NCBI GenBank assembly: GCA_002840095.1
Contig: PGZL01000008.1
Location: forward strand, 186,001-250,000
DNA length: 64,000 nt
Direction: 5' to 3'
Source: Gammaproteobacteria bacterium HGW-Gammaproteobacteria-1
GTDB lineage: Bacteria > Pseudomonadota > Gammaproteobacteria > Thiohalomonadales > Thiohalomonadaceae
In this document: positions 1 to 6,699 of the stretch, piece after piece
Layout: the number at the start of each line of letters is the position of its first letter
Numbering within the stretch: position 1 is the first letter of the stretch
The notes under the pieces: generated by a model
Told to the model about the DNA's origin: nothing
The model's database searches: none
Seen by the model: the letters and a program-made list of their open reading frames with translations, nothing else
Position numbers and translations under genes: made by a program

Positions 1-778
1 TTTCTATGGTGATGCCAAAGAGACGTGCGAAGTTGTCGAACTCGCACGGGCGGATCGAAACCTCCCACTCGCGGATGATCGTGATCGGCATCGTCTGGCC
101 GAGCACATCGATCGAGTCCCGCTGGAGCGTCAACATGGCTGCGTACTTGTCAGTCATGTCAATGTGAGTGAAGGCGATGATGCGGTCAAATTTGCTCACC
201 TTGTTGATGGCGCGGCAGAAGGTTACCTCGTAGTAGATGCGTCCGTTGAGGAAGAACGGGCGCGTCTTATGGATGTAGTATCGTTCCGGGGTACCGCTGT
301 CCAGCAGAGATGAACGGATCGCCTCAATCCTTGCGGCGATCTTCTCGTGGTACTCCCGTAGCGATGGATCGAGGTCAACTGGGAATGCCTCAAGGTTCGC
401 GAGCACCACGATTCCACAGTTGTCTTGAAGCAAGCTGCGGATGCGGTAGAGGTACTCGTAGTACTTGAGCATCAAACGCTCGGAAGCGTCCCCGTCCAAG
501 GTGTAGTGGGAAGCACTTTTCTGAATCAGTTTGTGGAATTTGCCAAGGAAATTGAACCTTGCCTTGCTTCTGGCGAAGGAAAGCCCGGGCTCTACGGCGA
601 CGTACTTGAATTCGGCATCGGGTGTGCCCGTGTGGAGAAGGACTGCAACTCCCTCGACTAGATTCCGTAGCTGTGCGAGGATGTTCTGCGAGAGCAAAGC
701 TCGCTGATCCGCCAACGCCTCGATATTCAGACAGATCGCTTCGTCAGCACTCTGAATTTGCTTGCTTACCGTGGTCAT
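1..778 (-). CDS. Unknown protein, N-terminal part (runs off left edge)
   Basis: An open frame starts at an ATG read leftward from 778 and stays open for 259 codons to the window edge, so only the N-terminal part is seen. The first 60 residues are helical, with an SKQIQSADEAICLNIEALAD-like opening. A later segment around residues 165-240 is denser in conserved-looking aromatic and charged residues (YYIHKTRPFFLNGRIYYEVT, then KFDRIIAFT and EWEVSIRPCEFDNF). I have a sense of having seen that second segment in large uncharacterised proteins, but cannot name a family. A good sigma-70-like promoter lies about 100 bases upstream. No function can be assigned from this fragment. Confidence 0.75.
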   Translation of the reverse strand, partial: MTTVSKQIQSADEAICLNIEALADQRALLSQNILAQLRNLVEGVAVLLHTGTPDAEFKYVAVEPGLSFARSKARFNFLGKFHKLIQKSASHYTLDGDASERLMLKYYEYLYRIRSLLQDNCGIVVLANLEAFPVDLDPSLREYHEKIAARIEAIRSSLLDSGTPERYYIHKTRPFFLNGRIYYEVTFCRAINKVSKFDRIIAFTHIDMTDKYAAMLTLQRDSIDVLGQTMPITIIREWEVSIRPCEFDNFARLFGITIE

Positions 779-876
779 TAACCGTCAAGTCCTGCTTGAA
801 TATAAGAGATCATGGGCGTCACTATCCTTAGTTGGTGTAGAACTTGCCCAGTGCAGCCTAAGCTAAAGGAGCGCCT

Positions 877-903
877 ATTATAGTCAATGCATTGTAATGT
901 CAA
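877..903 (-). promoter_or_regulatory. Sigma-70-like promoter for the leftward gene at 778
   Basis: Read on the minus strand there is a perfect TTGACA (903-898) and a perfect TATAAT (882-877) separated by 15 bases, slightly short of the usual 16-18. The spacer contains the palindrome CAATGCATTG (885-894), which could be a repressor site. The promoter points at the gene starting at 778. Confidence 0.5.
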
Positions 904-982
904 TTCCACCAATAAAAACGACAAAACATTAAAACACGATTGACGGTCTTGACTAAAGGCAAGTCTTGTCAATTCCACTAAT
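898..982. repeat. Direct repeat pair TGTCAATTCCACYAAT
   Basis: A 16-base word occurs at 898-913 and again at 967-982 with a single C/T difference. The first copy overlaps the -35 box of the leftward promoter. Two copies about seven helical turns apart upstream of one gene fit binding sites for a regulator, which is inference. Confidence 0.4.
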
Positions 983-1085
983 CAATTCGACCACACAATA
1001 AATACTCCGACTGGAACCGGTAAGCGCGAGTCAATGGGGCACCGGCTGCCGATGGACAAGCGCGTGATTCTGTGAATGCACACAG

Positions 1086-1130
1086 TAAAGATCGCTTTAA
1101 TTTACTGCGAATTTACTAAAGCGGTCTTTA
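1086..1130. promoter_or_regulatory. Inverted repeat, possible operator
   Basis: TAAAGATCGCTTTA (1086-1099) and TAAAGCGGTCTTTA (1117-1130) are inverted copies with one mismatch. Each arm is itself nearly palindromic, and the first is framed by GTAAA and TTTAC. The element lies in a 440-base gap between two leftward genes, with no gene immediately downstream of it on the plus strand. Confidence 0.35.
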
Positions 1131-1220
1131 CCATGAATCGTCCCGTTGGAACCTACGTTACCACGACAACGCTTGGGGAGAGCGTCAAAGCCTCCGTCCC
1201 AGTCGCTTGCCGCTCCACGC

Positions 1221-1502
1221 CTACGATTGTTCATAATCAGGCCCACCAAATTCCCGGCCGACAGGTCCGCCTAATGCGCCTTGCAGCTTCCTGTGCCGGC
1301 ACCATGCAATAGCGAGGTCATCCATAATATGGGGCGGCACACACAACATGGCAGATATCCCATTCATATCATGCTGGAAGGTGCACTCCTCGGGATTGTC
1401 GACAGCCAGATAGGCCGGTGACTGGATATCACCTGACGTCATCTCTTCATACAGATGCACACCTGATTCCGACTGGTAATAGATGGATACTTTGGTGCTC
1501 AT
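1221..1502 (-). CDS. Small hypothetical protein
   Basis: A 93-residue ORF starting at ATG 1502. It begins MSTKVSIYYQSESGVHLYEE and contains acidic, beta-rich sequence with no transmembrane segment or signal peptide. The composition looks like a genuine small soluble protein rather than a shadow, and no competing ORF on the other strand is more plausible. It stands alone, with gaps on both sides. I do not recognise the family and give no function. Confidence 0.5.
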   Translation of the reverse strand: MSTKVSIYYQSESGVHLYEEMTSGDIQSPAYLAVDNPEECTFQHDMNGISAMLCVPPHIMDDLAIAWCRHRKLQGALGGPVGREFGGPDYEQS

Positions 1503-1629
1503 AATGGCCTCACTTGCCGAGGATATGGATCGTAGATCATTGCAATCAGTGCACGTATATCGCCGTCAGCGGTGTGTTCCGCGCGTCATAGAGTAGTCTA
1601 GCTCCGCACGGTCCCACCTGAGCGCCATA

Positions 1630-2562
1630 CTAAACAATGAGTGTTCCCTTGCTGCCCGCGATGCCGATCGTTGCCTCCGTCCCTGAGCTGAATACCAGAT
1701 AGTCCGCCTCGATCCCATCGCTGAAAATTACCCCGCCTTCGGGCATGAGCGAACGCACCACCAGTTTCGTGGCGCGGTCTACCGTACCGTAGACTAGCGT
1801 GGTCGACGAAGCCCGGCTCGGAAACGGCTCCCTCACCGCCAGTTGCAGATAGTCGGCATCCCAATCCCACGGCCGATACACATCGGGCATGGCCTTGCCG
1901 TAGGCGCCGGCGATGGCCATCGCCCCGGTAACAATCGAGCGCATCCAGGCCGACGAGCCCAACCCCGTCGAGACGATGATCCCGCTGGAGGACTGCACTT
2001 CCTTCTGCTTGCCCAGTTCGATCTCGTAGCGCGCCGAGGTGTGCGTCCTCGGTCCGATGAACAGGTCGTTCACGCCGAGCAGGCGCTGGCCGTCGCTCAG
2101 CACCGCCTCGGCCATGGTCACGGCCTTACTGGTCCGGTGGTCACGCACCACGTCCTCTATGATTGAGCCGATATCCGCCGGCTCGAACGGCAGTAGCACG
2201 CCGTCAAAGCGCAGCGGATCGGGATTGACGCCGATGAGCGGCCTGCCATCGAGGTACTTCATGGCGTTGGCCACCAGGCCATCCTGGCCCAGGGCCAGCA
2301 CGATGTCGCTGTCGCCAAACACGAAGTTGGGCAGGAAGCTGCGCTCGATTACCTGGAACCGACCGTAGGCCTCCAGGGCGACCAGCGCCGTGCGCTTGGC
2401 CGCCTCGTAGATCTCCTGCTCGCGGACGTAGTCACTGAAGTCCGCCCCCAAGTGCTCGATGTAGAACTTCGCCTGGGCCAGGGTGTGGTAACGCGCCACC
2501 AGCTCTTCGAGCCGGGTACGGCGCGTCACCATCACGACTTTGCGTTCGCTGTTCATGGTCAT
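1630..2562 (-). CDS. NAD kinase-like (ATP-NAD/sphingosine kinase superfamily) protein
   Basis: This 310-residue protein has the order of motifs seen in NAD kinases. A modified GGDG motif reads ALGQDGLVANAMKYLDG near residues 90-106, followed by PLIGVNPDP. A GVNDLFIG segment matches the NE/ND motif, and SSGIIVSTGLGSSAW matches the DGLIVSTPTGSTAY motif. The GGDG-to-GQDG change keeps the catalytic aspartate but alters the glycine-rich turn. The N-terminal 80 residues are an extra helical region. The start overlaps the stop of the SPFH gene by four bases (ATGA), so the two are translationally coupled. Divergent NrtR suggests a role in NAD metabolism; real NAD kinase activity is not shown. Confidence 0.75.
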   Translation of the reverse strand: MTMNSERKVVMVTRRTRLEELVARYHTLAQAKFYIEHLGADFSDYVREQEIYEAAKRTALVALEAYGRFQVIERSFLPNFVFGDSDIVLALGQDGLVANAMKYLDGRPLIGVNPDPLRFDGVLLPFEPADIGSIIEDVVRDHRTSKAVTMAEAVLSDGQRLLGVNDLFIGPRTHTSARYEIELGKQKEVQSSSGIIVSTGLGSSAWMRSIVTGAMAIAGAYGKAMPDVYRPWDWDADYLQLAVREPFPSRASSTTLVYGTVDRATKLVVRSLMPEGGVIFSDGIEADYLVFSSGTEATIGIAGSKGTLIV

Positions 2563-3599
2563 GCCTTCGGCGTGTAAACCTGGGAGCCATTCGCCCCCAT
2601 CAGTGTCTGCAACAACTCCGGCGAGACATTGAGGCTGCCGATACGCTCGGCACGCTCCGCGATCCCACCGAAGGCCTGGGCGATGAGCTGCCCCGGCTGC
2701 ATGCCGGCCGCGGCCAGCGCCTGTACCACCCGCGGATCGGCCGGCTTCAAGGCCGTCATCACCGCTGCCACCCTGTGCGCCTCGGCCTCGGCCAGCGTGC
2801 GGGTGTTCTCCGCCTGACCGGCGACGAGTGACTTGCGCCGCTCCTCCAGGGTGATGTCGGCTTCCATCTCGGCACTGCGCAGTTCGTTCTTCTTCCGCCG
2901 CACCGAGGCCTCAGCCTCCATCTGGGTCTCGCGGATGAGCCGCTTCTTCTGTTCCACCGCCACTTCGGTGTCGAGTTCGCTCTCGCGGATGGCCCGCTCC
3001 TGCTCCACCGCCGAATTGCGGCGGGCGAAGATGGCCTCGTCGGCCGATTTCAGGATCGACTCACGCGCCTCGGCCTCCAGGGCGCGGGCGGTCTCCGGGG
3101 TGGGCTTCACCGCCAGCACCGACACCCCGAGCACCTCCAGCCCCAGCGCCATGACCTCGGCGTGGGCGGTCAGCCCGCCGGCGACCTGGTTGGCCAGGGT
3201 CTCGGAAGCCCGCAGCGCATCCTTAAGCCCCAAGCCCTTCACCGCCTGCTGCAACAGCACCTCGGTGATGGCCAGCACCCGCTCGGGCAGACGCTGCGGG
3301 TCGTCGGAGACGTAGCCCTTGCCGTCGGGCTTCAGGGCGAAGTCCAGCATCCCGGCCGCCTTGCGCGGCTCGGCCACCCGGAAGGCCACCTGGCCCTGGA
3401 CGGTCACCGCCTGAAAGTCGTGGGTGACCAACTCGAAGATGAAGGGGGCATCCCGGCTCCCCACCGGCACGGCGGCCACGGTGGAAAACGGGCGGTAGTA
3501 GAAGAACGACAGACCGGCGCCCTCACGCACCACCTTGCCGCCGCTGTACTGCAGCAGATAGGTGGTGGGCTGGGCTTTGACGAATGCATATCCAAACAT
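2559..3599 (-). CDS. SPFH/Band 7 domain protein
   Basis: A 346-residue protein. The N-terminal half (about residues 15-185) has the SPFH/prohibitin pattern, including FSTVAAVPVGSRDAPFIFELV and an EVLGVSVLAVKPTPETARALE stretch. It is followed by a long charged coiled coil (about 185-285, rich in EAEA, RRKKNELRSAEME and EERRKSL) and a Gly/Ala/Gln C-terminus, as in slipins and flotillins. SPFH proteins form oligomeric scaffolds at membranes. There is no clear N-terminal membrane anchor. The ATG at 3599 has a strong AGGAGGT ribosome site that overlaps an inverted repeat, so regulator binding would cover the start region. It forms an operon with the NAD-kinase-like gene. Confidence 0.8.
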   Translation of the reverse strand: MFGYAFVKAQPTTYLLQYSGGKVVREGAGLSFFYYRPFSTVAAVPVGSRDAPFIFELVTHDFQAVTVQGQVAFRVAEPRKAAGMLDFALKPDGKGYVSDDPQRLPERVLAITEVLLQQAVKGLGLKDALRASETLANQVAGGLTAHAEVMALGLEVLGVSVLAVKPTPETARALEAEARESILKSADEAIFARRNSAVEQERAIRESELDTEVAVEQKKRLIRETQMEAEASVRRKKNELRSAEMEADITLEERRKSLVAGQAENTRTLAEAEAHRVAAVMTALKPADPRVVQALAAAGMQPGQLIAQAFGGIAERAERIGSLNVSPELLQTLMGANGSQVYTPKA

Positions 3600-3608
3600 G
3601 ATGACCTC

Positions 3609-3639
3609 CTTACTAAGTTGCGTTGTACCACTTAGTAAG
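3609..3639. promoter_or_regulatory. Probable NrtR operator
   Basis: CTTACTAAG (3609-3617) and CTTAGTAAG (3631-3639) are exact inverted copies, each followed by TTGC, so direct and inverted symmetry are combined. The site sits between the divergent NrtR-like and SPFH genes, and its left arm touches the SPFH ribosome binding site. NrtR regulators commonly bind between themselves and their targets; assignment of this particular repeat is inference. Confidence 0.5.
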
Positions 3640-3696
3640 TTGCACTGTAGAACTAATCTGATAGACTGTCAACGTGCTCCCAAGAAAATTTCGGCC

Positions 3697-4422
3697 ATGA
3701 CCAAAACCGCCATTCCTGCCCCCAACTACCCACGGCCGCTGACCACGGTGGACGTGGTTATCTTCACGGCCCTGGACGAGCAGTTGCAGGTACTGCTGGT
3801 GAAGCGGCCCGACGGCCCGAAGGAACCCTTCCCCGGCCATTGGGCACTGCCCGGGGGCTTCGTCGACGTCGACAAGGACACGAGTCTAGAGACCTGCGCC
3901 CTGCGTAAGCTGAAGGAGAAGACCGGGGTGGATGCGCCGTACCTGGAGCAGCTGGGCAGCTGGGGCAGCGCCGAGCGTGACCCGCGCGGCTGGTCGGCGA
4001 CCCATGTGTACTTCGCGCTGCTGCCCCAGGCTGCGGTGCAGCTGGAGAAAGGAGCCAATGCTGCCGAGGTGGCCTGGCATCCGGTCATCGACCACAAGGT
4101 GAAACCGAAGTTGGCCTTCGACCACGCGGAGATCCTGGCCGTGGCCATCGAGCGGCTGCGCAGCAAGTCGGAATACAGCTCGCTGCCGGCGTACCTGCTG
4201 CCGGCGGAGTTCACCCTGCCGGAACTGCAGCAGGCCTACGAGGTGGTGCTGGGGCGTCCGGTGGACAAGAGCGCCTTCCGGACACGAGTGCTGTCGGCCG
4301 AGGTGGTAGAGGAAACGGGAGATCAGCGTTACACCACCAATCGCCCGGCCGCGCTATACCGGCTCAAGCAGCCGGGGGCGCTGACATTTTTCCCCCGGAC
4401 CTTCAGCCCGAGGAAGGATTAA
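3697..4422 (+). CDS. nrtR: NrtR-type regulator (Nudix domain plus winged helix)
   Basis: A 241-residue protein. Residues 15-150 are a Nudix domain (TTVDVVIFTALDEQLQVLLV, FPGHWALPGGFVD), but the Nudix box is degenerate: LETCALRKLKEKTGV replaces the catalytic REXXEE pattern. That fits a sensing domain rather than a hydrolase. The C-terminal part (FTLPELQQAYEVVLGRPVDKSAFRTRVL) matches the winged-helix DNA-binding domain of the NrtR family, which controls NAD metabolism genes in response to ADP-ribose. I chose ATG 3697 because the longer frame would run into the divergent SPFH gene and its operator. Likely targets are the divergent SPFH and kinase-like genes. Confidence 0.8.
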   Translation: MTKTAIPAPNYPRPLTTVDVVIFTALDEQLQVLLVKRPDGPKEPFPGHWALPGGFVDVDKDTSLETCALRKLKEKTGVDAPYLEQLGSWGSAERDPRGWSATHVYFALLPQAAVQLEKGANAAEVAWHPVIDHKVKPKLAFDHAEILAVAIERLRSKSEYSSLPAYLLPAEFTLPELQQAYEVVLGRPVDKSAFRTRVLSAEVVEETGDQRYTTNRPAALYRLKQPGALTFFPRTFSPRKD

Positions 4423-4486
4423 CCCATGCCAGCCATCAGGCATAAAGCCGTAGCTCTGTAAGTGATTGGTTTTGAGGAATTATGAT

Positions 4487-4529
4487 GAATTATGTTGGCG
4501 ACCATAATTTATGGTCGCCAACATAATTC
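4487..4529. repeat. Perfect 43-bp palindrome (21-bp arms)
   Basis: Two 21-base arms, GAATTATGTTGGCGACCATAA-type, are exact reverse complements with a single base between them. A partial copy of the arm (GAATTATGATGAATTATG) precedes it. There is no T-run, so it is not an ordinary terminator. It lies between nrtR and the nucleotidase gene and may be a mobile-element end or recombination site. Confidence 0.6.
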
Positions 4530-4610
4530 ACCATAAGCCGGGGTGCGGGTGACATAGTCCCTATGGCTCACCGGTGCCGCATGGACGAACCAACTGGGTG
4601 TGAGGGTCCT

Positions 4611-5060
4611 ATGAGCATGATCGTTTACGTTGATATGGATGATGTGTTGTGTGACTTCACCGGTAGCCATAGAGCGTGCCGAGTTAGCCACCCTCATATC
4701 GACTATCCGCAGAGCATCCCGGGGTTCTTCGAAAACCTACGCCCCTTAGACGGAGCTGTCGACGCCGTAAACCAGCTTCGGATATTGGAGGCATTCGAGG
4801 TCTATGTGCTTACCGCCCCTTCGACCCGCAATCCCCTTTCCTATACCGAGAAACGGATCTGGATTGAGCAGAACTTCGATTACGAATTCACCAAGCAATT
4901 GATCATCTGCTCCAACAAGGGGTTGCTGAAGGGTGACTACCTGATTGATGACAACATCCAGGGAAAGGGGCAAGAAAGCTTCGCTGGACAGGTACTGCAC
5001 TTTGGCAGTGCTGAATTTCCGAACTGGTCGGCCATACTGAAGGAGTTCGTGGGTTCCTAG
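4611..5060 (+). CDS. 5'(3')-deoxyribonucleotidase-like HAD phosphatase
   Basis: A 149-residue protein of the NT5C-type HAD family. Its N-terminus is MSMIVYVDMDDVLCDFTGSH, giving the nucleophile Asp and the DxD motif. LTAPST is motif II, and LLKGDYLIDDN holds the motif IV acidic residues. Such enzymes dephosphorylate deoxynucleoside monophosphates in the cytoplasm. I placed the start at ATG 4611 because the HAD motif then begins eight residues in, as is usual; the upstream extension to 4563 has no such support. The gene follows nrtR after a 43-bp palindrome, so a shared nucleotide-metabolism role is possible but not shown. Confidence 0.8.
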   Translation: MSMIVYVDMDDVLCDFTGSHRACRVSHPHIDYPQSIPGFFENLRPLDGAVDAVNQLRILEAFEVYVLTAPSTRNPLSYTEKRIWIEQNFDYEFTKQLIICSNKGLLKGDYLIDDNIQGKGQESFAGQVLHFGSAEFPNWSAILKEFVGS

Positions 5061-5094
5061 ATAACCCCCAAATTCAGATTAAAGGGTATCAGTC

Positions 5095-5412
5095 ATGCCT
5101 ATCCACAAAACCACAAAGCCTGTTGAAATTGAGGAAGCCGAAGGCTTTGCCTGTGATCGCTGTGGTCGCAATTACGCCGACCTGGAACAAGGGTGCGTGA
5201 TAAAGCACCTCTTCGGAAATTCGGACGAATTTCAGGACGAAAAAACTGAAGGCAGGAGCGCTCCGCAGGAGAGGGGCAACGGAACGATTCTGGGCTGCTT
5301 GCCAGGCAGCGTCGAAGACCTCCCTCGCCAAATCCATGCCCGGATGCAAAATTCTATCCCGTCAAGGAGGTGTCGTTCTTCGATGAAGTATTTTCGAGAG
5401 TGGGGCAGTTGA
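5095..5412 (+). CDS. Hypothetical protein with CDRCGR zinc-ribbon start, possibly frameshifted
   Basis: A 105-residue ORF 34 bases after the nucleotidase gene. The first 45 residues (ending near CVIKHLFGNSDEF) look like a small zinc-binding protein with a CDRCGR knuckle. The expected second Cys pair does not follow. From about residue 50 the composition turns basic and irregular, so the tail may be out of frame after a small indel near 5235-5245. Function unknown; it may be a decayed gene. Confidence 0.4.
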   Translation: MPIHKTTKPVEIEEAEGFACDRCGRNYADLEQGCVIKHLFGNSDEFQDEKTEGRSAPQERGNGTILGCLPGSVEDLPRQIHARMQNSIPSRRCRSSMKYFREWGS

Positions 5413-5496
5413 TTTGTTATACGCCAAACGAACCAATCTATACGAGCGCAGGCCGTCTTCTTTGTCGTGCAGGCATGGTTTGTTATATTCCTCAGC

Positions 5497-6528
5497 ATGA
5501 AGAATAAGAATAAAATTGGCAGTTTTGACATCGAGTGGCTGCTTGCCCGTCATCCGTCCGAAAATTCTGACGGTGAGGATGCATGCCTCATGCAGGAAAC
5601 CAAATACAACATTCCTCCTGAAATCGGAGAGGCCTTCGCAAGCAGGCTGGGGCTAGGCGAGGGGATTGAGCTCTACAGGGCGGTGCATCACTTGGAAAAT
5701 GCCCCCTTCGGTGAGATGACCACGTTGTTCGATGTCCGAGCAAACAACCCCGAACCCGCATTCAATGCCCAGATATGGTTAAGCGGCATGGGCTGTCATC
5801 TCGAATACTGGGATGGGAGAAGGAAACCTCCCGCCAGAATATTGGCGGGTCCCGGACAAGACACCTTTCGTTTCGCGAAAGAGGTGGATGCCACTGTTCA
5901 GATTGCCGGCGGCGGAACATCCGAAATGCGCTCGGTCTATGTTCCCGAATCCACGCTTTGGTCCCTTATTGGAGACTCCGCCGTCAACTACATGCTGGAA
6001 AAGCTCGGGCTAACCGAAGGGGTGAAAACGGTTGTGCTACCGATGCCAGCTTACCTTAGCCCGTCATTGAAAGAGGCGATATCGGAACAATATGCAGGTC
6101 CGGCACGCCGCCTGTTCGCTCAGGCCAAGGTTCTGGAGTATCTGGGCGGGCTCGTCAATTTCCTCTATTTCAGCGAGCAGAAGAACGATCGCCGCCATGC
6201 GACGAGAGTCCGCGAGCTGTACGACTACCTGCTCTCCCTTGAAGGTCGGCTCCCGACGCTCAGCGATCTGGCCAGGACCTTTGGTCTGTCCGCAAAGCAG
6301 CTGAACTGCGAATTTGCTGCCGAATTCGGCCAGCCGATCTTTGCCTTCGTCACCGCTCGCCGCCTGGAGCAGGCGCGCGAGGCGCTGCTGAAAAGCGATG
6401 TGCCGATGAAGGTGATTTCCCAGCGCCTCGGGTACTCCCACGTCAACCACTTCAACGCGGCATTCAAGAAGAAGTTCGGCTATCCGCCCGGCGCTCTGCG
6501 CAGGGCAAAATCCACGGATTTCGCCTGA
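5497..6528 (+). CDS. AraC-family transcriptional regulator
   Basis: A 343-residue protein. The N-terminal 240 residues form a ligand or sensor region without a recognisable domain name. The C-terminal 100 residues carry a two-part AraC helix-turn-helix: LPTLSDLARTFGLSAKQLNCEF is the first helix pair and MKVISQRLGYSHVNHFNAAFKKKFGYPPGALRR the second, with the usual G-Y-P-P signature. The start at 5497 gives MKNKNKIGSFDIEWLL; a GTG/ATG ten codons earlier is possible. It is transcribed toward the two-partner secretion genes 170 bases downstream and is a plausible regulator of them, which is inference from position only. Confidence 0.8.
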   Translation: MKNKNKIGSFDIEWLLARHPSENSDGEDACLMQETKYNIPPEIGEAFASRLGLGEGIELYRAVHHLENAPFGEMTTLFDVRANNPEPAFNAQIWLSGMGCHLEYWDGRRKPPARILAGPGQDTFRFAKEVDATVQIAGGGTSEMRSVYVPESTLWSLIGDSAVNYMLEKLGLTEGVKTVVLPMPAYLSPSLKEAISEQYAGPARRLFAQAKVLEYLGGLVNFLYFSEQKNDRRHATRVRELYDYLLSLEGRLPTLSDLARTFGLSAKQLNCEFAAEFGQPIFAFVTARRLEQAREALLKSDVPMKVISQRLGYSHVNHFNAAFKKKFGYPPGALRRAKSTDFA

Positions 6529-6699
6529 CCTGCATCCACCCTGAATGGTTGAGGCGCCATAACTTCCGGTTTAGCCCCACAGGCGCACTCGCATACGTAT
6601 AACGCATGCCGTATTCGTAGAACCGGAATTTGTCCCTGCCGGCGAAAATTTGGATAAAGGTTCCCATGTGGTTTGCCGTTTGACCTTGGGAGCCTGTTC
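6529..6699. other. Gap before the secretion operon
   Basis: The gap holds an imperfect inverted repeat, TTCCGGTTT near 6566 and GAACCGGAA near 6620, with CATACGTATAACGCATG between. No clear promoter could be assigned. It may be a regulatory region for the downstream operon. Confidence 0.25.
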
